The notes below the pieces were generated by a model that saw only the letters and a list, made by a program, of their open reading frames with translations, did not search any database and had not been told where the DNA came from. Below, piece after piece: positions 10,817 to 20,120 of a stretch of 64,000 nucleotides of DNA (positions are counted from its first letter, which is position 1; each line of letters starts with the position of its first letter). The position numbers and the translations under genes were made by a program. This DNA is from Pseudoalteromonas sp. A25 (GTDB lineage: Bacteria; Pseudomonadota; Gammaproteobacteria; Enterobacterales; Alteromonadaceae): positions 2,760,001-2,824,000 of the forward strand of contig NZ_AP021846.1 of NCBI RefSeq assembly GCF_009176705.1, written 5' to 3'.

Positions 10817-11781
10817 AATAATTCCTCACTCTGTGTTAAAAAAGCGCTGCGATAAGCGCTTGGACTAACAGAAAAATTGCGCTGAAAAGCGCGATTAAAG
10901 CCATGACTGGTATGATAACCAAGGCTAAACGCTATCGATTTTATGCTTTTATCAGACGTAGCCAGCAGTTCACTAGCTAGTTGCATGCGGTACTTTTCAA
11001 TATATTGTGCAGGTGTATTATCGGTCTCTGATAAAAACAATCTGTGACATTGTCGCTCACTCAGATGCACCACTTGTGCTAGGTCTTGCACCGAAATCTC
11101 TTCATGCACATGCTCTTTTATCCATTCATTGACCATTTCCATACGTGGCGTTCTGGGCTTTTGCATGTTTAATAAATCAGAAAACTGCTTTTGATTGCCT
11201 GAGCGCTTTAAATACACCACTAAGTGTTTTGCAACCTGATGAGACGCCGCTTTTCCTAGGTCTAGCTCAATTAAGCGCAACGTTAAGTCAATACCAGACG
11301 TAACCCCAGCAGACGACCAATAGCGCCCGTCTTGAACATAGAGTTTTTCGCAATCGACATTTAAATGTGGAAATTGCATTTTAAGGTCTTCGATAAACGC
11401 CCAGTGAGTCGTGACATTGGTGCCTTCTTTAAGTCCGGCTCTGGCAGTAAAGTATACGCCTGTGCATATTGATACAACTCGCTCACAGCGCGACATCAGG
11501 CTCGCAAGCGCCTGCAGTTGTTGCGCCGTAAATGATTCACTTCTGGAGCCCTTTCCTCCAGGGATCACCAAAGTATGACACTCCTCAACCTCGCTAATTG
11601 CCAATTCAGGCATAATTTGCAACCCTGCTTCACAACGCACGGGCCCGTTGTTAAAACCAATCACTTTGAGAGAATAACTGTCTGATACTGCCTGACTGGC
11701 TTCGTAAAAGGCAGATTGAGGGCCCGACAAGTCAAGTAACTCCATACCTTCGTAGGCTAAAAAACAAATACGTTTATACAT
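10813..11781 (-). CDS. GlxA-family transcriptional regulator (DJ-1/PfpI plus AraC)
   Basis: A 322-residue regulator. Residues about 1-190 form a DJ-1/PfpI (class I amidotransferase-like) domain, with VIPGGKGSR and the nucleophile-elbow cysteine in SICTGVYFTARAG. Residues about 215-315 form an AraC-type double helix-turn-helix, with VHLSERQCHRLFLSETDNTPAQYIEKYR and the second-helix region IAFSLGYHTSHGFNRAFQRNFSVSPSAYR. Such proteins usually activate or repress adjacent catabolic genes in response to small metabolites. It is the first gene of a two-gene operon with the hydrolase downstream, overlapping by four bases, which makes that hydrolase its likely target or partner. No effector can be predicted. 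Confidence 0.88.
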   Translation of the reverse strand: MYKRICFLAYEGMELLDLSGPQSAFYEASQAVSDSYSLKVIGFNNGPVRCEAGLQIMPELAISEVEECHTLVIPGGKGSRSESFTAQQLQALASLMSRCERVVSICTGVYFTARAGLKEGTNVTTHWAFIEDLKMQFPHLNVDCEKLYVQDGRYWSSAGVTSGIDLTLRLIELDLGKAASHQVAKHLVVYLKRSGNQKQFSDLLNMQKPRTPRMEMVNEWIKEHVHEEISVQDLAQVVHLSERQCHRLFLSETDNTPAQYIEKYRMQLASELLATSDKSIKSIAFSLGYHTSHGFNRAFQRNFSVSPSAYRSAFLTQSEELL

Positions 11782-11905
11782 TGCGCTTTTCTACTTAATA
11801 ACACAGTAGCCAAGTATACATCTAAACCAAGTATGGCTTAAACGACACCAAAGCAACCAATGCTGCCATTATTAATCAAAAATTAGTATCCGTTTAGCCT
11901 AACAA

Positions 11906-11939
11906 AGATAAGGGGTAACGATAGGTTTACCCCTTATCT
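11906..11939 (-). terminator. Terminator-like hairpin of the ABC export operon
   Basis: Perfect 13-bp stem (agataaggggtaa / ttaccccttatct) with an 8-base loop, just downstream of the permease stop on the minus strand. It lies between the ABC operon and the GlxA-type gene. Confidence 0.6.
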
Positions 11940-11946
11940 GCGTTGT

Positions 11947-14361
11947 TTATTCGCTCGCAAGCGCCGCGGCGGGCTTAGCATGAATCGCTTTAAATGCAAT
12001 CACCATAATTGTTACGTAAGCAATTACCAAGCTTACAGCAACCCCCACAGCAAACGCACTTACCGGCAACTCTATACGATAGATAAAGTTATTCAACCAG
12101 TTGCTTACATGCCAATACGCAACTGGTAATGCCAGTATATTTGCCAGTAATATCAATATCGTAAATGGACTTAGTAACATAATGCATAACTGATAGTTTG
12201 CTGCGCCCAATACCTTACGAATGGCAATTTCTTTCACTTTACGTTGCGCCATAAAGGCTGCCAGTCCAAGCAAACCTATACTTGTCACCACAAATGCAAG
12301 TACGGTAAATACGTTCAGTAACTTAGTTTGTAAGGTTTCGTTTCGATAAGAGGCTGAAAACAAGTCATTGAGCCAGTCATATTTAAATGCCACATTACTA
12401 TCTAGGCTCAACCAGATCTGCTCTAACTCTTTCACTGTATCTAGGTCCGCGTTGCCTGTTAGGCGTATTGATAACCAACGTAATGATAAGTCTTGTGGTT
12501 GCTCAGATAATACGTACAGCATGGGGGCTAGTTGGTTTTTGGCATTAATATAGTGAGTATCTTCAGTAACGCCTATGATTTGATGAGTATGAAAGCCCTC
12601 ATTGGTCCCCCCCAATACGATGCTCTTGCCAACAGCGTCCTCTGCGCTCCACCCCAAAGTTTGCGCCAACGTTAAGTTGATCACTAATTTGCCCATACTA
12701 TTTGCAATGTTTTGTTTATCTTCTTTATAAGCATCATTGACATACGCCTTCCCAAAGCCTCTTCCCGAGAGTATTTTAATGCCAAATGTAGCAAAGAAAT
12801 CATAGCTCACAGGGTTATTCCCGACCCATACTTCAGTATCCATCGCATCGGGTCGTCTAACCACATGAGAAGTGCGCGTAGCCTTGGTTGGCACGGTATG
12901 AGACATCGTAACCGCTTCTACTTCACTGAGCTGCATTGCTTGAACTTTAAAAGCGTTGTAAACACTGGCACCGCGGCTCACTACCAGTACATTGTCTCGG
13001 TCATAGCCTTGGGGCATATTTTGCACGTAGTGCATTTGCCAATTCACCACTAAGCTCACGACCAATAACAAAGCCGCAACGGCAAACTGAGACACAATCA
13101 GCAGTTGCCTAAATAACACATTACCGCGAGATGTATTAATTACCCCTTTAAGCACCAGTGCAGCGCTTTGACTACTTAAGAAAAATGCAGGGTACCCACC
13201 AGCTAGCAATGACACTAAAACACAAATAGCAAGCAACTGCCCACACAACTGACTATTTAACTCAATTGCTAAGTTCACGTTCATTAACTGATTAAACCAC
13301 GGCAAACAAAGATATACGCCAAGAATAGCGAATACAGCTGCCAGCAATGTGAGTAAAGTAGACTCAAATAGATATTGAGTAACCAGCTGCAGGCGGCTTG
13401 CACCGATGGCTTTTCGCACCCCCACATCTTTACCTCTGCGCATCGCAGCAGCAGTCGCCAAGTTGGTAAAGTTAACACTTGCCAAAAACAAAATAAGCAC
13501 AGCAATAATACTAAACGCCTTGACCATCATTTCACTGCCTGATGCAACGAGTGATCGCGTAGTGGTATTGTTTAAATACACATCAAGTAAAGGTTCAAAT
13601 TCAACACGGTAGCGCTTGTAAGAAGTCAGCCCTTTGACTCGTTGGTCATAAAAGTTACTCACACTGTCGTTTAGCGCAAGCACATCAGTGGCACTTTTAA
13701 TTTTGGCAAAAGTTATGGTTGCATTAAAGTTCCAAAGTTGTGTCCACTGTATATTGGGTAACAAGCCAAAGTAACTTTTTAGTGGTAACAATATTGTTTC
13801 TGGTAGGGTATGCGGCTGCAGTGTTTTTTTGATTACGCCAGTTACCAAATATTGTTCACCATTAACCGTTAATGATTGACCAATTATATTGTTCACTCTG
13901 CCAAAATATTTTTGCGCTAATAGTTGATGAAGCACCACACTATTAGGTGAATTAAGCGCCGTGTGAATATCTCCTTCGATAAGCTCAAAGTCGAAAAAAG
14001 TGAAAAAGTTGCTATCTACAAAGATGGCTTGTTGAGCATATACACCGTCGTTTTGCTTTATCGAGACTGACGATGATGAAATACGCGTTACGTCTTCTAC
14101 TTGTTGAAAATTGCTATTTAATTCACCGGCCAGCCGAATAGGTGTTAACGCTTGAGGTTTGTTGTCATCTCTAAACAAATTTATCCGATAGATATCTTTT
14201 GCATCTGTAAACTGGGTATTGTAACTCGATTGATGAGCAACATATTGCTGGATTAAAACATAACATCCAATCCCTATCACCAAACCCAATAACTGGATAA
14301 GACTAGTGAGTTTATCTCGGTATAAGTGCCGAAATGCCACAAGAAAATAAAGCTTAAACAT
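11947..14361 (-). CDS. MacB/FtsX-type ABC transporter permease
   Basis: An 804-residue permease with the duplicated MacB-like arrangement. A first transmembrane helix near residues 15-40 is followed by a periplasmic core to about 280, three membrane helices carrying an FtsX domain (SVNFTNLATAAAMRRGKDVGVRKAIGASR), then a second helix, a second periplasmic core and a second FtsX domain (RKVKEIAIRKVLGAANYQL) at the C-terminus. This eight-helix form is typical of ABC systems that move peptides, lipids or antimicrobials outward with an HlyD-type adaptor. It is the last gene of the operon and starts inside the 3' end of the ATPase gene (8-bp overlap). The substrate is unknown; self-protection or lipoprotein export are both possible. 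Confidence 0.88.
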   Translation of the reverse strand: MFKLYFLVAFRHLYRDKLTSLIQLLGLVIGIGCYVLIQQYVAHQSSYNTQFTDAKDIYRINLFRDDNKPQALTPIRLAGELNSNFQQVEDVTRISSSSVSIKQNDGVYAQQAIFVDSNFFTFFDFELIEGDIHTALNSPNSVVLHQLLAQKYFGRVNNIIGQSLTVNGEQYLVTGVIKKTLQPHTLPETILLPLKSYFGLLPNIQWTQLWNFNATITFAKIKSATDVLALNDSVSNFYDQRVKGLTSYKRYRVEFEPLLDVYLNNTTTRSLVASGSEMMVKAFSIIAVLILFLASVNFTNLATAAAMRRGKDVGVRKAIGASRLQLVTQYLFESTLLTLLAAVFAILGVYLCLPWFNQLMNVNLAIELNSQLCGQLLAICVLVSLLAGGYPAFFLSSQSAALVLKGVINTSRGNVLFRQLLIVSQFAVAALLLVVSLVVNWQMHYVQNMPQGYDRDNVLVVSRGASVYNAFKVQAMQLSEVEAVTMSHTVPTKATRTSHVVRRPDAMDTEVWVGNNPVSYDFFATFGIKILSGRGFGKAYVNDAYKEDKQNIANSMGKLVINLTLAQTLGWSAEDAVGKSIVLGGTNEGFHTHQIIGVTEDTHYINAKNQLAPMLYVLSEQPQDLSLRWLSIRLTGNADLDTVKELEQIWLSLDSNVAFKYDWLNDLFSASYRNETLQTKLLNVFTVLAFVVTSIGLLGLAAFMAQRKVKEIAIRKVLGAANYQLCIMLLSPFTILILLANILALPVAYWHVSNWLNNFIYRIELPVSAFAVGVAVSLVIAYVTIMVIAFKAIHAKPAAALASE

Positions 14362-15073
14362 TTACAGCCTCCTTGCTTTGGCCACGTCTTGCTTTAACAA
14401 CGGCACTGTCTGTTCGTACTTGGCCATCTAAAAGTTCAATAACACGCGTGCCAAAATGTACATGTTCAGGCGCATGCGTTACCATCAAAATAGTCGTGCC
14501 ATCTTCTTGGTTTAATTGGCGAAGCAACTGCATTACCTGCGTTGAGTTGTTTGAGTCTAAATTTCCGGTTGGCTCATCCGCCAAAATAAGCGCAGGTTTA
14601 GTTACAATAGCGCGCGCAATCGCAACTCGCTGCTGTTGACCACCAGAGAGCTTTGCGGGTAAATGCTCGCGGCGATGTAAAATATCAACACGACGCATCA
14701 CCTCTTCTACGCGTTGTTTTCGCTCTTGCTTACTTACTTTATGATAAATGAGCGGCAGCTCAATATTTTGCTCTACTGTGAGCTCATCTAACAAATTAAA
14801 GCTTTGAAAAATAAAGCCAATATACTGCTTACGCAATACTGCTTTACTTGCCTCGCTGATGCGCTCTACTTGAGTATCAAAAAAAGTAAACTGACCTTCG
14901 TCGATGCTATCCAGCATACCTAACACATTAAGCAAGGTAGATTTTCCACAGCCAGAGGGCCCAAGAATTGATACAAACTCCCCTTGTTCAATACTCAAAC
15001 TCATATTATTAATGGCTAGAGTTTCAACATGCTCTCCAACAAAAGACCGAGATATTTTATTTATTTTAATCAT
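14354..15073 (-). CDS. ABC transporter ATP-binding protein (MacB/LolD-like)
   Basis: A 239-residue ATPase with all ABC motifs: Walker A GPSGCGKSTLLN around residue 38, Q-loop region FIFQSFNLL, signature LSGGQQQRVAIARAI, Walker B ALILADEPTGNLD and the H-loop histidine in VTHAPEH. The length and the LDSNNSTQVMQLL region match the LolD/MacB subgroup that pairs with FtsX-type permeases. It lies 14 bases after the adaptor gene and overlaps the permease start by 8 bases, so the three form one transcription unit encoding an export pump. It powers the permease from the cytoplasmic side. Confidence 0.92.
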   Translation of the reverse strand: MIKINKISRSFVGEHVETLAINNMSLSIEQGEFVSILGPSGCGKSTLLNVLGMLDSIDEGQFTFFDTQVERISEASKAVLRKQYIGFIFQSFNLLDELTVEQNIELPLIYHKVSKQERKQRVEEVMRRVDILHRREHLPAKLSGGQQQRVAIARAIVTKPALILADEPTGNLDSNNSTQVMQLLRQLNQEDGTTILMVTHAPEHVHFGTRVIELLDGQVRTDSAVVKARRGQSKEAVNV

Positions 15074-15087
15074 TACGTTACCTGCTT

Positions 15088-16359
15088 TTAGTTATTTTTG
15101 ATTATGGTTAGGTGTTCAGCGTCAGCAAAGCTGGCATAAGAAGAAGTGATCACCTGCTCTTGAGGGGCAAGCCCAGACAGCACCTCTATATTTTGTGGAT
15201 TTTTTCGACCTGTGGTGATCATGCGCTTAGTGGCTTGCTCACCATTTTCTGATAATACAAACACCCAGTTGCCTGCGGTGTATTGCATAAAACCACCATT
15301 AGCAATCTGTAGTTTGCTTTCACTGCTTGAGAGGTTAAATTTAAGTTGTAAGCTTTGTCCTAAGCGCAGTTGCGACATCACACTTAGCTCATTGATATTG
15401 AAATCTATTTTAAATGTCCCCTGCTCAATACCGGGATAAATTTTAGCAACTGATAGCTCTATGGTTTGCTGACCCAACAAAAAGGTGGCTTTTTGCTCCT
15501 TGTGTACGCGACTGATATAAAACTCATCAACTAACGCCGACACTTTATAGCGCTCAATCAAGTCAACTTGCCCGATACGTTGCCCGTTACTTTTTGACTC
15601 CCCTACTTTGGCATCTAAAAAGGTTAGCTGCCCGGCACGCGGTGCTTTGATCACCAGCTTATCTAAGCTAGCGCGAGAGATAGCTAAGTTTGCTTCCAAT
15701 GTTTTGATACTTTGTGACAGTTGCTCTAACTGTTGAGTTTGCAGCAACGCCTCTTTTTGCTGGCTCTGTTTGACCGTTTCACGGTATTTTATTTGATACT
15801 GCAACTCGTCTTGCGTCTGTTCAAAAGCCTGCTGAGAGATCAGTTGTTGATCGGCCAAGCGCTTGTTACGTGCAAACTCCTTTTCAAGCTTAAGCACCTC
15901 ATAATCAAGCTCTATTACATCTCGCTTGAGTTTGAGTTGATTTTGCTCAAGCGCCAAGCGCGTGTTACGCATGTTATTGATCTGCTCCGATACCTCGGCC
16001 TCTCTGGCCAACACATTAAGCTGTAAGTTGGTGTTGCTAAGTTTTAGTATTGGCTGATCTTGTGCGACCAATGCCCCTTCTTGCACATAAACTTGTTCAA
16101 CACGTCCGCCATCTATGGCATCAATATAAATCGTGTCTTGTGGTTCAACCACTCCTCTTAGAGGAAGGTACTCAGTGAATGCCCCTTGCGAAACCGCGCT
16201 CACCGATAACGAACCTTGCGGTACGTTATAAGTCTTACCTTGCGAGACATTGTTACTTGCAAAAGTGATCGCGCCATACACGCCAACTGCGCTAAGGCCA
16301 CCAATAAGCACCTTGGTGTAAACTCTTGAGTTTGTTTTTTTTGAAATTGGTATATCCAT
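15088..16359 (-). CDS. HlyD/MacA-type periplasmic adaptor protein
   Basis: About 423 residues: one N-terminal membrane anchor (VLIGGLSAVGVYGAITFAS), a lipoyl/barrel-sandwich half (VYVQEGALVAQDQPILKLSN), a long alpha-helical hairpin rich in Gln, Leu and Glu (about 120-230), the second lipoyl half (LDKLVIKAPRAGQLTFLDAKVGE) and a beta-barrel region. This is the adaptor that links an inner-membrane pump to an outer-membrane channel. The ATG at 16359 is preferred because an AGGAG lies six bases upstream; an in-frame TTG at 16374 would add five residues but lacks such a site. It is the first gene of the three-gene export operon. No TolC-like gene is adjacent, so a channel encoded elsewhere is expected. 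Confidence 0.88.
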   Translation of the reverse strand: MDIPISKKTNSRVYTKVLIGGLSAVGVYGAITFASNNVSQGKTYNVPQGSLSVSAVSQGAFTEYLPLRGVVEPQDTIYIDAIDGGRVEQVYVQEGALVAQDQPILKLSNTNLQLNVLAREAEVSEQINNMRNTRLALEQNQLKLKRDVIELDYEVLKLEKEFARNKRLADQQLISQQAFEQTQDELQYQIKYRETVKQSQQKEALLQTQQLEQLSQSIKTLEANLAISRASLDKLVIKAPRAGQLTFLDAKVGESKSNGQRIGQVDLIERYKVSALVDEFYISRVHKEQKATFLLGQQTIELSVAKIYPGIEQGTFKIDFNINELSVMSQLRLGQSLQLKFNLSSSESKLQIANGGFMQYTAGNWVFVLSENGEQATKRMITTGRKNPQNIEVLSGLAPQEQVITSSYASFADAEHLTIIKNN

Positions 16360-16451
16360 ACATGCTCCTGCCAAACTGGTTAGCTAGAGCATGCTCATGA
16401 ACGTGTAAAAAGTAAGGAACGCTAAATGATTTATGAGTGAATTGTTTGCGC

Positions 16452-16483
16452 AAAGTTGTGACCAAGTGAGTGGTCACAACTTT
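16452..16483 (-). terminator. Strong hairpin between regulator and ABC operon
   Basis: Perfect 13-bp inverted repeat (aaagttgtgacca / tggtcacaacttt) with a 6-base loop, 34 bases downstream of the winged-helix regulator stop on the minus strand and upstream of the adaptor gene. The GTGACCA arms could also form an operator for the ABC operon, since the site lies in its promoter region. Confidence 0.55.
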
Positions 16484-16516
16484 TATAAGTATTAATTACA
16501 ATAAGATAAACTAATA

Positions 16517-18586
16517 CTATGGTGAGATAGTTACCATAACATCGGCAATGGCTTGCGTCATTTTGGTTGCTAATATGCCATGTTTGTTCACACTAAAGTC
16601 GAGTGTTTCTGGCTGGATACCCCATTGTGATACACGTTCATCATCTATTGATGCATATTGAATCTGCGTACTATTTTGAGTTGGGCACAGCACACCTTGT
16701 TCAAAACGATGCAAATTCAGTTTTCGCTCACTTAACGCAGGCTGACATACCAAGGGTAAATCTCTCATTCGCTCAGCGTGTGCTGACAATAAGACAACCT
16801 GACCGCTTTGCTGTGCAACCAGTGCATATTGCTGCTGGGCTGGTAAATACAGGCCACCAACATAGCCTTGCACAAAATCTGTGAGCTCGTCGTTCGTTAA
16901 GTCAAACAGCATCATATGCCAGCGGTTGTCAATCAGCGAGCTAAACAGCAGTTTCTCGTTCGATTGCCAACTAGCTGCTTGGATCGATTGATTGTTTAGT
17001 GGTAGCTGTCGCATAGTTTTCGTTGCTATATCAACAACAAATAATTGATTGTCAGCTAATACCAACAACTTTGAATCATCAAAAGAGAATGCCAAGTGAT
17101 ACAACTTTACCTGATGCTCAAAAGATGAAATAGCCATGGGCGCTGTCATTGTGTCATCAGTTTTTTGGACCAAGTATACCTCAGAGCCCGTTGAGCGCTT
17201 TGATACAAACGCATAACTGCTGGAATGATTTGCTAATGCTGGCAAGTAATCCATTACCGATGAGTTATTTTGCTCAACAACTTGTGAGCGCATATGAGTT
17301 TGCTCAAAAAAGCTGTGATAAACCAAATCGCGATTAAGAAGATAAGAAACGAAAACATAATCTTGCCCATTATTAACCCGCTGCATATGTTTAACCCGAG
17401 AGGTGTTACTAGCCACAACTGCGCGTTTTTCGCCAGCTAAACTGCTTTGCCATAACTCATACGCGGGATGTGGCGAAGGGTGAACAATACTTTCACTATC
17501 ATGGCTAAACACAACAGACCGCATTAAATAATTGAGTTGCCCTGTTTTAGTTAGCACTGCACCATCTAAAGATAAGGTATAAATAGCAGTGACAGGCGCA
17601 AACTCGCTATTAAGCATCACCAGTGATTTGCCATTTGGTGCAATATCAAAGGCATAATTACCTTTACCGGCGGTAATTGGCTGATTCAGGATCTCTTTTT
17701 TACCCGTTGCTAAGTCCAGTCTAAATATTTGATAGCCCTGTTTTAAGGAAACCCTATCGTTAAAAAATAGCGATTTCCCGATGGGTGAAAACACTAGGTG
17801 TGGCGCGCTTTGCTCACCGCAAGCGCTTAGCCGCTGCCATGATTGCACATTGTCTACTTGCGTGAGCGCTGCTTTATAAATCACACATTGCTCCGCCGAT
17901 TTTGCAACAAATGCCACCTGTTTACCATCTGGCGACCAAGCCAAACGAGACAATTGCCAGTCAGGCAAACTTAGTACAACACGCTGATGGTCGCCCAGTT
18001 GCTCTATCACAATTGTAGAAGCGCCTTGTGCACTGACGTTGGTGTAAGCAATACGTGTCAAGTCGGGCGACATAGCAGGAAACAGCTCTTGCCCTACATC
18101 TCGAGTAAGCGGTTTAATTGATTTGGTATGTAATGTACTGGGTGCAAAATATTGCGCTGCCAACATACCTATGCCCACCAGTAACACCGCCACGAGTGAG
18201 AACACCGTTTTTCGAGTAGTAGCACGTCTATGAGGCAGCTCTAGAGTGCTGATGTTTTTTTGAGTGGGCTGCTCACTGGCAGTAACAACCTGAGTTAGGC
18301 AGTAGCCTTTACGCGGCACCGTAACTATAAACTGTGGCGTTTTAGGATCATCGCCCAGCGCCCTTCTTACTTTAACTAAGGTGCGGCTAATAGCATTGTC
18401 AGTCACTATTGTGCCCGCCCAAACTTGTTCCATTAGCTCATCTTTGCTGATCACCCGTTGTGGATTTTGGAAAAAATATACCAATAGATCATATACTTTT
18501 GGTGCCAGCGGCACGACTAACCCAGCACAACGCAGCTGTTGATGATGCGTGTCGATTTCAAATTGTTGGCAGTGTAAGTAGCGCAA
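16517..18586 (-). CDS. Transmembrane winged-helix regulator with beta-propeller sensor (CadC/ToxR-like)
   Basis: A 689-residue one-component regulator. Residues about 1-100 form an OmpR/PhoB-type winged helix (VYDLLVYFFQNPQRVISKDEL, RKALGDDPKTPQFIVTVPRKGY-type ending). A single transmembrane helix follows at about 128-150. The periplasmic C-terminal part (about 155-689) has repeated TolB/PD40-like blades such as AFVAKS, AWSPDGKQVAFV and APNGKSLVML. The architecture matches CadC/ToxR-type membrane transcription factors, common in Alteromonadales, that bind DNA from the membrane. It lies immediately upstream of the ABC export operon on the same strand, separated by a strong hairpin, so it is a plausible regulator of that operon. 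The sensed signal is unknown. Confidence 0.85.
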   Translation of the reverse strand: MRYLHCQQFEIDTHHQQLRCAGLVVPLAPKVYDLLVYFFQNPQRVISKDELMEQVWAGTIVTDNAISRTLVKVRRALGDDPKTPQFIVTVPRKGYCLTQVVTASEQPTQKNISTLELPHRRATTRKTVFSLVAVLLVGIGMLAAQYFAPSTLHTKSIKPLTRDVGQELFPAMSPDLTRIAYTNVSAQGASTIVIEQLGDHQRVVLSLPDWQLSRLAWSPDGKQVAFVAKSAEQCVIYKAALTQVDNVQSWQRLSACGEQSAPHLVFSPIGKSLFFNDRVSLKQGYQIFRLDLATGKKEILNQPITAGKGNYAFDIAPNGKSLVMLNSEFAPVTAIYTLSLDGAVLTKTGQLNYLMRSVVFSHDSESIVHPSPHPAYELWQSSLAGEKRAVVASNTSRVKHMQRVNNGQDYVFVSYLLNRDLVYHSFFEQTHMRSQVVEQNNSSVMDYLPALANHSSSYAFVSKRSTGSEVYLVQKTDDTMTAPMAISSFEHQVKLYHLAFSFDDSKLLVLADNQLFVVDIATKTMRQLPLNNQSIQAASWQSNEKLLFSSLIDNRWHMMLFDLTNDELTDFVQGYVGGLYLPAQQQYALVAQQSGQVVLLSAHAERMRDLPLVCQPALSERKLNLHRFEQGVLCPTQNSTQIQYASIDDERVSQWGIQPETLDFSVNKHGILATKMTQAIADVMVTISP

Positions 18587-18730
18587 CCTTAAACCTTATT
18601 CTTTTTATTTTATAAATACACCGCTGTAGCTTACTGCAAATCGATAAATTAGGTAAGCCAACGCAGCTTAAAGATGAAGTTTTGTGTTATCACGCATTTA
18701 AGTCATAACAATCAGCTTTCATGTTGATAT

Positions 18731-19291
18731 TTACGCAGCCTCAGTACGCTGCTTAAAGTAGGCTAAAGTTTGCCGGATTGGGTAGATAGACATCGCAGTT
18801 ACTGCAATTATATTGCAGCTCCAAACTCCGATTGTATAAATGGGAGAAAGCTCATGATAATCAAAATAGCCTCTGGCCAATAACTGAATAAATATCAACG
18901 TAATAACAGTAAACTTTGCGTACAAACAAAATCTCGCTGTTTGCGAAAACAAACAGCCTTTCATCCTGTGTGCAATAGTAAGCATTGCAATAAATAAAAA
19001 GAGGTTTCCAATCATTCCAGCATAGAACACTCTAATGCGATAGACCTGTTCAAACTGCAACGACAGCAGATATTGCTCAATTTCACTTCCATAAAGATGA
19101 GATAACCCAAAACACAATATCGTGATAAAACAGGAATGCATTTCATGCAGTTGTAGTGATTTTAAATCTTTCCCTCGCGCATAAAATAATGACCAGCCAT
19201 GTTTTGGCAATTGCGTTACTAAAAACCAGAGTACAATAAGCGACTCATAGCCCTTCAATATCCATCCTAATTGATATAAAAACTCATTCAT
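18731..19291 (-). CDS. Multi-pass membrane protein of unknown function, paralogue 1 of 3
   Basis: About 186 residues with roughly five hydrophobic segments. I do not recognise a named family. It is clearly homologous to the next two genes upstream on the same strand. Shared features are W-S-L-F-Y-x-R-G followed by S-L-x-x-HEMHS near residue 50, an SEIEQ motif near residue 70, QLLARGYFDYHEL near residue 140 and a closing YPIRQTLAYFKQR. The ATG at 19291 is preferred to the in-frame TTG six bases earlier. The conserved HExHS and DYH motifs could bind a metal or haem, but this is speculation. The tandem arrangement indicates local duplication. Confidence 0.65.
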   Translation of the reverse strand: MNEFLYQLGWILKGYESLIVLWFLVTQLPKHGWSLFYARGKDLKSLQLHEMHSCFITILCFGLSHLYGSEIEQYLLSLQFEQVYRIRVFYAGMIGNLFLFIAMLTIAHRMKGCLFSQTARFCLYAKFTVITLIFIQLLARGYFDYHELSPIYTIGVWSCNIIAVTAMSIYPIRQTLAYFKQRTEAA

Positions 19292-19336
19292 GGACAACTG
19301 CTCTATAAGTGCCGATTTCGAGTAAGCTAATAAGCA

Positions 19337-19900
19337 CTATAAAGCCTCTCTACGTTGTTTAATAAAAACTAGGGTTTGACGGATGGGGTAAACAGACATC
19401 GCAGACACTGCGACTATATTGCAGATCCAAACTGCCACAAAGTAAACCATCACAAGCGCATGGTAATCAACATACCCCCTTGCGATAAGCTGTATAAATT
19501 GCAAGGTGATTACAGCAATCGTGGTGTACATACACACTCTAGTCGTTCTAGAAAATAAACATTGCCGAGCCCGATGATAACTGAAGATCACTATCAGATA
19601 GATGAACTGAATGATCATACCTGATATGTAAAAAACTTTGATTTTATTATTTAAATCAGCGATGAGCGGACTTACAAAAAACTGCTCGATTTCAGAGGCG
19701 AACACATGGAAAACGAACATACAAAGAATAGTCATAAAGCAAGAATGCATTTCGTGATGCTCTAAGGATTTGAATGACTTTCCTCGTACGTAAAATAATG
19801 ACCAACTATATTTTGACCATTGCGATACGAAAAACCAAAGAAGAAGAGCAAATTCATACCCTTTAATTATCCACTCTAACTGATACAAAAACTGACTCAT
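19337..19900 (-). CDS. Multi-pass membrane protein of unknown function, paralogue 2 of 3
   Basis: A 187-residue membrane protein that aligns end to end with its two neighbours: WSLFYVRGKSFKSLEHHEMHS, ASEIEQFF, QLIARGYVDYHAL and YPIRQTLVFIKQR are shared with paralogue 1. The closest resemblance is to paralogue 1, from which it is separated by only about 45 bases, so the two are probably co-transcribed. The histidines of the HEMHS and DYH motifs are all kept. No enzymatic motif, signal peptide or known domain is visible. It is unlikely to be an artefact because conservation is spread across the whole protein. Confidence 0.65.
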   Translation of the reverse strand: MSQFLYQLEWIIKGYEFALLLWFFVSQWSKYSWSLFYVRGKSFKSLEHHEMHSCFMTILCMFVFHVFASEIEQFFVSPLIADLNNKIKVFYISGMIIQFIYLIVIFSYHRARQCLFSRTTRVCMYTTIAVITLQFIQLIARGYVDYHALVMVYFVAVWICNIVAVSAMSVYPIRQTLVFIKQRREAL

Positions 19901-20120
19901 GAACGGTAACTTTATGTTGATTATATTTGTAAAGCTTCATGTGACTAAAACTATCGTTCACTTCTAAGCATTTTTTTACCCTTAAAACAGTGCAGTCACC
20001 TCTGGTTTATTCGAAAGCATTACTGATCTTTTGCTAAACCCTAGCCTATTATTAGAATCATTAAACTGTGTTGGATACCTTTCTAAGAAACAAAATTTAT
20101 CACAAGTGGATAACTTATGT

